Below, piece by piece: positions 37,391-48,562 of a stretch of 64,000 nucleotides of DNA (position 1 is the first letter of the stretch; each line of letters opens with the position of its first letter). Source of the DNA: Apostichopus japonicus (lineage: Eukaryota > Echinodermata > Holothuroidea > Aspidochirotida > Stichopodidae); contig NC_092572.1 in NCBI RefSeq assembly GCF_037975245.1, positions 586,001 to 650,000 of the forward strand, written 5' to 3'. Both the position numbers and the translations under genes were made by a program. The notes beneath the pieces were generated by a model. That model searched no databases, was not told the DNA's origin, and worked only from the letters and a program-made list of their open reading frames with translations.

Positions 37391-37559
37391 TATTTGACAT
37401 GTAACTAGAATGAAAAGAAGAAGAATATTAACTAACATGATACAGAGAAACATGGTTACTGCTTACTCTGTTCAACTAACCATGTATCGAGATGTGATAT
37501 ACAAATATATACTATCAACTAGCGCCATCTCATATACAAAGTAACAATAGGAATACAAG

Positions 37560-38090
37560 ATAACTTGACATGATGTAAAGAAGGGTTGTCTGGCGAGTGT
37601 AAGGAATTTTAAAACCTGGTCACTACACATTAGTCTTTGTACACAATATTCACTACCATTAAAAATCGGAGCCGAAGGACAGATCACAGTACAGATACAG
37701 AAGTTGGTCTTACTCTAATCTTATCAGAACCGTATATGCAAAAAGACTTCTCGACCTCTTTCTTAAGATCATGTTTGGTATTATGTTCGCCTTCTTCGAT
37801 GATCACACAGTCACAGTCTCGATGCAATGGGACTAGGGTTGTGAGCGGATCAGTCGTTCGGTTTTTTTTACGTGCCAAAGTCCTTACCTGGCGACTTTTC
37901 TTAAAAAGTATATGTAAATATACGGTTGTGATTCCGATCATTTGCAACGTTACCGCCTTCCGTTTCCTTGAATAATCCTGGTTCCTGTTTGAAAATTCAG
38001 TACAACAGAAACAGTCACTAAGAGCAGGCATTATATAAAACGTAACAGCGTCGCCTTTTGTTGATGACAAACATTGCTGTTCTTTCACTG
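37560..38090 (-). pseudogene. Orphan Cys-rich/Ig-like receptor remnant
   Basis: Minus-strand open stretches with ectodomain character: VKEQQCLSSTKGDAVTF and DCFCCTEFSNRNQDYS from 38090 downward, and CTVICPSAPIFNGSEYCV near 37690. GDAVTF resembles an Ig B strand. The U2-headed element at 37743-37907 splits the region. No TM, signal peptide or full exon set is seen, so I read it as a broken gene piece. Confidence 0.35.
37743..37907 (+). mobile_element. U2 snRNA-headed retroelement, copy 2 (diverged)
   Basis: Plus strand, opposite to copy 1. The head is decayed but follows U2 (cttctcgacct, taagatca, tgttc). The body shares gagcggatcagtcgttcggt exactly with copy 1, as well as the 3' hairpin cttttcttaaaaag. 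Direct repeats gtatatg(c/t)aaa (37732-37742, 37908-37918; 10 of 11 bases equal) flank it. Confidence 0.75.
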
Positions 38091-38579
38091 CTACAAGTTA
38101 ATGGAACTTTCAATATAGCTTAAGTTAGCTATGGGATTTATTAGGTGGAGATGTGCTATGTATAGCATAGGGAAGTTTTTCTCTGCAAGTTATGTATGTT
38201 TTTCAATCAACTAATAACGTTTGCCAAAACGTATGTTTCACAATCAATTTTCATTGTAATTTAAGGCACTCAACATATAGCGAGTGCACATTATGAGCTG
38301 GGGCGACTTAAATATTCGTATTTTTAGATTTAAAAATGGTTAGAGAAAGGACATGAATGTGGACAGTCTCTTATTTCATGCACTCTCACGTTGTTTGACG
38401 TCAATAACTAGCTTTCATATTCCCAAGAATAGCGATTGAAAAATTTCCCTTTCAATTTTATGTGGTATACATAACATACAAATATCGTGGTTTACTCTTT
38501 TGGTGCATTTGTAAGTGTACAGTTGTTGATGGTACATAGCATTTAGAACGAAAGAGGGAAGTGTTTTAACTGTTGATTG

Positions 38580-38587
38580 ACTCTTGT
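38580..38587. repeat. Target-site duplication of the 4.2-kb hAT-like element
   Basis: ACTCTTGT, repeated exactly at 42807-42814. Confidence 0.92.
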
Positions 38588-41500
38588 CAGAGCCGTATAT
38601 AGAGAGAGTTTGGCCAACTGGCGATTTGTGACGTCACACGCAAACCATGGGCATCAAAATAGGTCCAGTTGTCGTTACCAGTTGCGCGAAACACGAAAAA
38701 CACCACACACAATATATAGCAGCTTTGCACACTGTGCTCGTTGCGAACAAACGAAGCGACTCAGAATGTCAGATTTTGACAGGCATACGAGGAACAAAAT
38801 GGATATCAGGTAATGAATTAGAGTATGCGTTAGTTAATGACATTTACGTTTATCTTCACACCTGAAATGCATAGAAAACTAGCTGAAAACCTGTCATTAC
38901 ACTTGTTTTATTTTACGCCTCATACTACTAGTCCTACTTTAGTCATACAAACGAAAAGCACACATCACAGTCCTGGCTAGGCTAGATTACAGACGCACAA
39001 CTATAGCTTCAGGCCTACATTAATAGATCCTTCAATTAAATAAAGTAGGCCTACACATAAAATGACAATTTATGCTTCACTGATCTTTCAGGTTTGCCAA
39101 AAAGTAGTTGTACCAGAGGTCATTGTATTAAACTCCAGAAGTTACATAGTAGGATTAATATTCGGCATAACTTTTTCTCTAAAGTCTAATACAACTTATA
39201 CAAGGGTTGTGAATGGATTGAATGGTTTGCCTGAGAAGGTTGAATTGCAAGTAGTGTGTATGGGTTTAAGAATACTTTGGATGAGTACATTAAGCATTGT
39301 AATTGGGTATGGCATTTGATGTCCTCGGTTTTATTCCTCTCATATAGCCTTAGGGTCCTTAATGGGGACTTGAATGTCTCTCCTGGTCATTTTTTCTACT
39401 AAACTAAACTATATACTTGAGTGTAGGAGTTAGCAATAGTTGGGAGTCTGTGGGCAAACCTAAGACTGATATTGTGGTGTTAATTTCTCAGGAAGGTAGT
39501 ACTAGGCTATAGTAGGTGCAACAGATTGAATGGGTCTGTCGAGAAAAAAAAAAACCTGCAACAACTAAATACTGGTGTCTGTTGTAGCTTATGTATTTTC
39601 CATTAACATATATACTATACGGTCATGTCCTTAATGAGGTTTCATGGATCACACTGACATAGTGTGCCTACTTGTCAGTGTTGTCAACTGAGCATAGGGC
39701 TGATGACATCATTCAGTTTGTTTTTATGCAGACAGCAAATGGCCATAATGATAATTATTAATTGTTACTTATTCTTCATACTGCCCTTACTGGCCTTACC
39801 TGAACAGTGATGTATAAAAATGCAAGAAGTCGTTAAGCTTTGCATTTAAGAATCGTTTCAGCCTGTCCTATTTCAAACATATGATTGGCAGGTTTACACG
39901 TTACATAGCTTATCAAAATGGAGCTGTTCTGTAAAGCAAGAAAATCACGCATATGCATGCATACAAACACACTCATATATAACAATTTCTGAATATCTTT
40001 TCAGCTGCCCAATGGTACTGGAATGCAAGCTCTGTTGGGTGAAGTAAAAAACCCTCATTGTACTCTTTTATCATGGTCAGCGTAGCTGGAACCCGCAATG
40101 ATGGTGATGTGGATTTGACAGTACCTAGACAAGAATTCAATAGCTGCTTTGTGTTGAAGTGGGTTCAACTTGCTCAAGGCCATGACAGGATGACGACTAG
40201 ACATTAGGATGAATAAACCAGGCAGTTGTTAAAACATCCATTGGGTGACCCTCACAGTCTACCAGGCACTGCATCGCAGAAGCAAAATGAAGTGTGTGTG
40301 TGATACCTTTATCTTATGAGAGTGGAATGGTATCAGTGTGGCTTCTGTCAATTTGGCTTCAAGTCTTTGTTTTCTTGAAAGCTGAGAAGATCTTTCAGTG
40401 GTTTCACACTGACCTCTGTACTTGACAATTCATGTGTATTTGCCAGCTCAGGAGGAAGCCAGATTTTAATTACATTAACCAATGCTGACTTTTTTTGGAC
40501 ATGTGGTACATCTGCAAGGAGGTGAAGGAAGCAGTTGGAGTTGCATGGATGTGGAATCTTGTTGATAGTCTGGCAGTCTTATCCACAGATTATCCCAAAG
40601 CTTCTCCACATTGCCACATTCAGAACTTATTACATTGATAAACTTGAAAATTGCAGGAATCTAACGAAGCACCCATCAAGGGAATTTGTTTGTATAATTA
40701 TTGAAAGCTGTGACCTTCTGATGTGACAGACTAATGTGAAATAAAGGGCAGTAGATTACCTTGTAAATGAACCTTGTTATTGTTTGATTGTATCTAATGT
40801 TTGCAAAATTTTAAGTTGCATGCTACCAATTGAAACATAATTCTTTCTCTATTAATGGGATATAAATACTTCTCCTTAAAGGGTGTGGAGACTCCCGCAC
40901 AAAGAAACGTCTCATGCCGGTTATCTGACCTAGATTCGAATGCGGTGTAACAGAAGTGTTAGACACCACCATTGATCCCAGAAAATACACATACAGCTTG
41001 CTACCATCTTTAAATAGACATTAGTGTACAGTCAATACAAACATCACAGTCAATACCCACAACACAGTGCACATAGCAGCGTGGACATCTCAGGTCTAGA
41101 TAAAAGATAACAAGGTATCGGGTTTCATTACTGTCTGCATTTTGTAGCGACACAAGAAAAAACTTCACTTGCAAGCAACGGAAAGTAAACTTTTTCAGAG
41201 CGCGGCATGCGGTTTAGGGCAAGTCTTCAATACCTTTAAATATACTGCATCGGTTGTTGTCACTTGATCATTTGCTTGTGTGTGAGCTAAACAGCTTAAA
41301 TAATATGTAAAAAAATAATACAAACTTTCAAATTGCCAGATATTTACTTGCTCAAAATCATTATCCAATCATGATTTGTTGCTATCCTTGAGTCCATTAT
41401 TCAGATGATGAGGCAGATTCCCTTCGACTCTCCATGATGAAGGTAAAACCTTATATCTTAACCAACTGCCATTGAGTGTCCATTTGAAAGTTTCAAACAC

Positions 41501-42806
41501 ACAAGTGCATTGATTAAAACAAAGACTTTATTGCTGTGGTTGCAGGAACTGGATTTCAGTCTAGAAGTCACTCACCAGGTTTGTCATTATCACAGTCTGC
41601 TAACTGTGGCTTTTTATGTTAGGAGTTTTTCTTCAGAGCACATGTCACCTTTGATTTGTAAAACAAGTCCTGAAATTCAGGGAGTTAAAATTTACTGTCT
41701 AAAGATAATTTAAAAAGGTTTTTTTTAACTTCAATCGTCAATGTGGGTGTCAATTAAGGGAATAAGGAGGTACTGATGCAACTTTGATAAATGATAGTTG
41801 ACTGCATCCAAATTAAACCAAGGCCTAGGCTATACTTTTGAAGAAGAAAAAATTAGGCTGAATTCATGTTAGCCTAAAAAGGCTAGGCCAATGCTGACAA
41901 TTAACACAAACCAAGATCATTTAACCATTTGGGCACTTGTTTATGACATACTAAAAGGGTCTATATAATTAGGCCTGTATGTGTACACAACCCACAAGTT
42001 GCCAATGTGTATAGACCTAGCCTAACTAGTTTAGGCCTAGGCTACTTTGTTTTCCTTAGACCTAGTTTAATTGGGCCTTATACTATGCCATATTATGTAA
42101 TGTGCTATAACAGTTGTAGTAATAGCAAGAATGGTCCAGGTCTAACTAAGCCCAGGCTTAACTTATGCTTCGGGCTTAACTAAGGATTAGGGCTTTACGT
42201 GATGCCTAGAGGCTAGCCCACCCTTTTACATAGAACTAAAAGTGATACTTTTTTAGGCTAGGCATAGCCTAGGCATACAATAACTAGGAATTAGGATAAC
42301 TATATGTGCGACTGAAACTGCCATGCCTATGATTAGGAGAGCTGGCATAATGAAATCGAATTTGTGGATCGTAAAACGAGAGAGAATAGCCATGCATGTA
42401 ATTACAGAAACCAGTCTGAACGTAAAATTCTCGCATTGCTTGTACATTACTCGTATTACACTAGGGCCTATGGCTAGTATGGGCCTAGGCTACACAGACT
42501 TTTTTTCATTAGATCTCCATCTTGTTCTTTCTACTTCCAAAAAATTCCTCTTCTTTTATGGTCAGTCGGATAATCGAACAACAATATCCATGTTCTGACC
42601 GATTGCAGCATCCCCAGCAACATTTCTTTCATAATTTCGTACTTTTTTTCGTGTACAAAACGATAGTCTATACACTGTGAGTATGCGTGTCGTCTGCTAT
42701 AAAGTTTTCAAGTGGACCTATTTTACCACCCTGTGTGGGCGTTTTCCCTCTCGACCAATCCAAATCGGTTACATGGTTGGCCAAACTCTCTCTATATACG
42801 GCTCTG
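38588..42806. mobile_element. hAT-like DNA transposon, 4.2 kb
   Basis: Perfect 31-bp terminal inverted repeats starting CAGAGCCGTATATAGAGAG, an 8-bp target duplication, and an uninterrupted target in a related repeat at about 34210. Length 4219 bp. No hAT transposase with recognisable motifs is seen on either strand, so it is non-autonomous or decayed. It carries an RT-tail remnant near 39.1 kb and clusters of ctaggc/gcctag near both ends (38970-39060, 41820-42490), possibly subterminal binding sites. Confidence 0.88.
39092..39318 (+). pseudogene. Remnant of a non-LTR reverse transcriptase C-terminus
   Basis: With one or two frame changes it reads RGHCIKLQKLHSRINIRHNF, then RVVNGLNGLPEKV and FKNTLDEYIKH. 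This matches the tail common to LINE-type RTs (RRFFTQRVVNxWNxLP ... FKxxLD). It lies inside the hAT-like element. Confidence 0.55.
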
Positions 42807-43075
42807 ACTCTTGTAATGGACTTGCGCCCTCTATTGTTGTCCTGTTTGGTGTCACCGTTTATGTTACACTAAGCACAGTATAAGCAAGTATGATGTTAGT
42901 AAACAGCCGACTGTCTGATAATCCCCGCACAGAGAACGAAAGAATGGTTTAATTCACAGTTGACTATTTTAATGAACTTGCGCCCTCTCTATTTTTGTGT
43001 TAACATTAACGTTATACTAGGCATAGTGCAATTAACACACATGAAGTTAGCATTCAGCAGGGTGTTGTGGGTGAT
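42807..43075. repeat. Continuation of the dispersed dimeric repeat
   Basis: Target duplication, then ttgcgccctctattgttgtc and the second unit, matching 34205-34490. It shows the transposon landed inside this repeat. Confidence 0.8.
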
Positions 43076-43079
43076 AATC

Positions 43080-44296
43080 GATCCAATACAATATTCGACA
43101 TTATGAACAGATTATCTGAAATTTTCTCTTTATCAACAAATATTTGTTTCAAATTGTATATTTATATTAACGGTAACACAATCCTACACAGATGAATACG
43201 TTTATAATTAATGGGTGATTAAATTTGGGATATCAAATCGGAGTCGTTGACTAAGCACAGTATTATCAATGCGTCAAACTATACTGAAATCTCATGCTGT
43301 TATAGAGAGGCTGCAGCTTTTGTTAAGAGTTGTTCGTAAATATCTTTATTTTATTTTTATATTGAAGTAATACTATCCGAGTACTGATTGTTCTAACATT
43401 AGCAGTTTTCCGTAGTCTACTCTCTTGCAGGCTTTTGCTTCTTTGCAATTGGAATATTTAATATTCTTTTCAGTTGGATTATCTCTATTGTGTATAGTTC
43501 TGTCTTGTCGATTTTATGTCACGCAGAATGCTTTCATTTCTTGTTTCTATACTTATAGTTTGACAACTTTGTTTGAAGTTTTTTTTGTTTGTTCGTGTTT
43601 CGTTTCCAGAAATTTGGTTAAATCCTGAGATGACTAGATTCCTGAATGACATGTTCATAGGTGAGAGGCATGGAGAGAAGGAAGAACCGGGACGCGTTTA
43701 ATGAATGAAGGAACCAATAAAATGATGTAATAAGTTAAGCAGGTAAATGTAATTCGTATTGAGAGCGCATTGTGATAACTCTAAACGCTGAATTAATGGG
43801 GGAGGTGGGTAGAATACATTTAACTAGGAAAAAAACTACTTTTCATTAGGGTCATATTTATCATTTATAAATTCTCTTTTCTAAGAAGAATTAATTCTTA
43901 ATATCATATATGACCATATTGGTGATGATCTTGGCATATCATTTGTTATGCAGTTATCTTTCCAGATGGACAAGCCTTGCCTTTTAGCCCCTGATGGTTA
44001 CGCAACCAACACCTACCGAAGAGTTTAACATCGATGTCACGAAGACTACATTATGTCTAGTCCTGTAGCAATCCTACTTTTATTCATGCTTGATAGATAT
44101 GATGTATCTAAATTGAATGCGTCATTACCTACGACCAGTTTTGAAACGTCCCTGTTGTAGATAGCATACGCCCATTAAAAGCCCCATTGACTTACACACT
44201 ATATCACAAAAGTAATGTGGTCTCTAAGTCTAGATAGAAGTTTTCACTAGCTTAACGCTACCCATCACCGGATAGCTGACTAGTTGGCATAGCTAC
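43080..44296. other. No supported gene
   Basis: A+T-rich spacer before the segmental duplication. The short frame at 43425-43628 is hydrophobic but has no homology I recognise. Confidence 0.4.
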
Positions 44297-46435
44297 TTTA
44301 GAAGATATGTGATGTAGTTTACACACTAACGTAGCACAAGAACAACATTCTAGCTGAATTAACGCAAGTTTGCAACGAAGAAATTACTGGCAGTGGTATA
44401 TGAATGCACAGTTCACCTTAACAACTCCCACGGGAGAAAAATTACATATTGTTAGATGGAAAATCCTTTTCTGCATCGGAGAGGAAAGCTTCTCGTAAAA
44501 TTGATAAATTTTCCCAACTCATGACATTTGTGATCGAAACAATGATTCAGATATTATGTGAAAGTAGAACCATGAGCGTTGTCGTCGAAACTTGTGACAA
44601 GGCCTAATGGCCTAACATCATAGACTATTTTAGCATTAAAATCTCAGTAATCCAAAGTTACCAGCTCGGTATTGAAGCATCACATTTTTTGGATCATAGA
44701 AGACATGTTGGTACTTTTGTAAAGAAGTTGTGCATTTCAAGAAAAAGAAGGAACGATGCTCATTCAATAATAATGTCCTTTGTTATGTTTTATATTGTTG
44801 TGATATGTGAGTATGTGTACTTCTCCAAAGTATTTCTCCAAAAAAAAAAAAAAATCCGTCCGTCGGACGCATGCAGCTTAAATATTTTGTGTCTCGGCTA
44901 AAACTATGAGTTCTGGGTTCTTAACAAAGCTGAAATTATTGGTAAACAGAAGCTAGACAGAGTCTTGAAATTTTTATTGAGATTTGGATTTGCCAATTGT
45001 TCATTGTAAAATTTTTGGAAAGCACTTTGTCATAAATATACAATTGCTTTCTAAATGCAAATGTCAAAATCGTTGACACAGACTGACGACTCTGGTATCG
45101 ATCCGATCAAGTTTAAAATGTATTACATAATTGGAATTACATTAACCTGATACTCATCAATCTGTGATAGATAGCATCAAATTGACTCTTCAAATGTGCG
45201 TCCCCATATATATGATTTGTTTTGTAAACTGTGCAGTACACATAAATGGGAGAAGCAGTGTAAATTGTGACATTGGATGCCTGGCTAACTATGGCAAAGG
45301 TAATAGATCACTTAAATACAAATATAATGTAGGTTGTACCATGGCCTCTTAGTATACAAATGTCCAACGTAATTGGTCTCTTTTATTATTAATCCCTCCA
45401 TAATGTTTTCAAGGAACGTTACATAGAACAAATCGTGGGTTTTCTAAACATAAGTCTTGAAACTAATAAGTTTAAGTTAATAAAACAAGTTTATACGTTA
45501 TCCGGTATGGCATCGCAACATGCTATGCAGAATTTTCAAATTGCTATACATATACTATCGATAAGACGACTGCCAAGTCGACCGCGAGGAGTTTATGCAC
45601 CCATCAGTCAGAATAAAACCCTTTGATGACCAATAGTCCGAGGCATCTTTACACTATAAATGAGGTTTATAATTCGATTGATAATTGGGTCTATAATCCG
45701 GTTAAACCATATGCTAATACTCCTTTAGGATTGTATTGTTGTTGTGAATCTCCACACACCCTGGATCCGCGCCAGAAGGAGCCTTACTTCTGTAGAGTTT
45801 TTTCCCTTCCTGTAATTTTAGAAATGTTTGTTCCCATTAGGGGGATTTAGATGAGAAAATTGCATTTCAATGTCAGAAGCGGCAAAGAAAAAGAAGACGA
45901 TTTTGTAGTATTTCTCAATATTTCGAGAAAATGACAAAGTATTTCAGGGAGAAACATGGGAGCAATTTAACAGCTTAGTAGTTGTTACAGTACCACCTGT
46001 AACACTTAATTACGAACACAAAGTAGTAGTTACTGATGCACAGTTGTGGGACATGCACAGTATTGATGTACCAGCTACAAGTATCGGCTTAAATTCTTTT
46101 GGAGAATCCCCTTCCGCCTTAATAACCCAATAGTATTGTATTTATAACCTATATACCTAAAACTGTCTAAAGCGGTAATCCTCAACTTTTTACAGGTTTA
46201 CAGTGTGTGTAAGTCGTCAATGGGAAATAGGTAATCGTCTCTATACTTGAGTTCTTAGGAGTAAAATCAATAAGGAAAATAAAAGCAAAAGTAATTTACG
46301 AACGTGAGGTCGTAGTTAATAAATGCAATAGAGTTTAGACAACACAGAGATAATGTGTATCTTTATAGGGAGATTGTGTTGTTACTCTTGTGTCTACAAA
46401 AAATCTGATGAAATAATGAAAGTGTACAATCTTAA

Positions 46436-47708
46436 TAAAAATAATAATGATGATGATGACGATGACAATAATAATAATACAATAATAATAACACAGTTCT
46501 TATAAAGCGCAACACACAACAAAGTCTTGATGTGTTGTACACAAAACAAACATGTATACAAAATATAATACACTACAATCGTGAAAACATATGAAGTTAT
46601 TAACATACTGAGCACATTTGAAATGCTCTGGGTGACTATTAAAAAAAAAAAACCGAAGCACATTGAAAGGAACGTTGGCCATATGGCTTTGTGGATACCG
46701 GGTGTGATTTGGACTAGACCTTAGACGGCGCGCTGGAGTGTAGTTTTGCACAACTCAAATAGCGAGGAGCGATGCCATGAATACACTTAAAAGTTAACAT
46801 GATGACTTTCAATGCGCAGTTTGGCAGGGATCCAATTAAGGTCGGTGTGATGTTAGAGACACGACCAGACTGTGAGACCAATCTGGCAGCAGATTTCTGA
46901 ATGCGTTTTAATTTGCTCAATTGATGATCTGGTAGACCAAACAGCAAACTGATACAGTTATCTAATCGAGAGGAGATGAATACATGAACAAGACGCTCAG
47001 TTGTTCGTCCGTCGAGGAAACTACAAATTTACCGCTTTTATGAAGAGCATAAAGTGCTGCATGGCAAATGTTATTTACAAGCGAATCCATCTTTAGGTTG
47101 TTATCAAATATGACCCCTATATTCCGAACTTTACACACATGTTCAATAAGAACGTTACCGATAATGACATATGAAACAGGTGGTACCCATCTGAAGCGAG
47201 ATGATAGGTGAATAATTTCGGTGTTGTCATCGTTCAATTTCATATCATTTGTAATAGACCAATATTTGATATCTCTGACACAGGATTCCGATTTTGAAAG
47301 CATAGCAATAGTTTATCGTGTCTCATGAGAGTGTAAATTGCGTATCATCAGCATGGTACCATGACTTTGAATAATGTCCTCCAGAAGAGACGTGTACATG
47401 ATGAACGTAAACGGGTCGATTACAGAGCCTTGTGGCACCCCTCGCTCACAACTTGAGATGTATGAGTCATATATGTTTGAACCAATTTCGTGCCGTGTCT
47501 GCAATACCATATCTGTTTACAAGGCGGTCAAACAAAAAGGTAATGATTAATTGTATCAAATGCTGCAGAATAATCCAGCATTCCAAAACTGCTTCATCTC
47601 CATAGTCAGCAGCAAATAACAAACCGTTATGCACACGTAATAAAGCTGTCTCTGTGCTGTGGTAGGATCTGTATGCGCTCTGCTATTATTCCGAAAAAGG
47701 TAATCTTT
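46436..47708 (-). mobile_element. L2/CR1-type LINE, 5'-truncated
   Basis: Decayed RT pieces in order: GVPQGSVIDPFTFIMYTSLL (47440 region), DNTEIIHLSSRF, VGVIFDNNLKMDS-type, and LLFGLPDHQLSKLKRIQKSA, typical of the L2/CR1 RT C-terminus. The 3' end is an (aat)n-rich tail at 46436-46490. Direct repeats CAATCTTAA (46427-46435, 47709-47717) flank it. The paralogous site near 59470 has no insert. Confidence 0.88.
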
Positions 47709-48552
47709 CAATCTTAACTTTAGTAAATCATTAGTAACAAACTAGAAGTAACAAAATTATAATTATTCTCAATGATCTCGTTTATCACAATGAATACTTT
47801 TTAAATATGTTAAAATTTTCAACAAATATAATCTTTTCAGGCAATTAATTTGTAATATTATTACCAACGAAAGTATTCTCGAGTTTTTAAAGAATGGTGC
47901 CTCTGAAAGTGAGGTCGTTGTGAAAATGCTATCAAGAACAAATGAACACAGCTTCTTCGCATATATATATTCTATTGATGGCGTTCTGAAAATACTATCA
48001 TAAACAATCGAAAACATATCCTTCGCTAACATAATATTCATTTCATTAATTAATATTAATATTTAATTCTAGCAAATCACAAATGTTCATAAGAATTATA
48101 AAAGACAAGTGCATTGTTCTAGCTACAGAAATTTTTTTGTGTTACTGTTTCTTTTTGTTAATTTATATTTGCTGCATGGAAAATTAGAAAAAGGAAGATA
48201 AATGTTTAACAATAAAAAGGAATGCGATATCGTGTTTGAGCTTTCAAGAAGCCAAGCATCACGTTTGATTGCACTTTGCACTTTAATAACACCTACTTTA
48301 AAAATGCAAATAACAGGAAGAAAACACAAACAACTGACAGATGGAGCATTATTGAAACTTTTCGTACTGTCAGTGATTTGAAGCATGGTATGATAGGACA
48401 GTATAGTATGGTACAGTATTTGTAAAATATAAATTTAAAAGGGCGAAATTTGTTTCCATAGTTGCTAATCCAGATTTAGACATCATATTCTTTTCCGTGT
48501 AATCTGCGACACAATCGACGATGACGCAAGGCTCATATCCCCTTTCCCCATC

Positions 48553-48562
48553 CTACTTACAG
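48553..48562 (-). CDS. Gene 4 last tail exon, premature stop
   Basis: Acceptor gtcccag. In the frame that is long in gene 5 (60459-60357) it reads Cys-Lys-stop. Conserved coding sense after the stop (EP..V..CV.DY) shows the exon was once longer. Confidence 0.5.

Noticed and set aside
37684-38088. A 134-codon protein gene on the minus strand
   Set aside because: Its middle is the antisense of a U2-headed retroelement; the frame is open by chance across the insertion.
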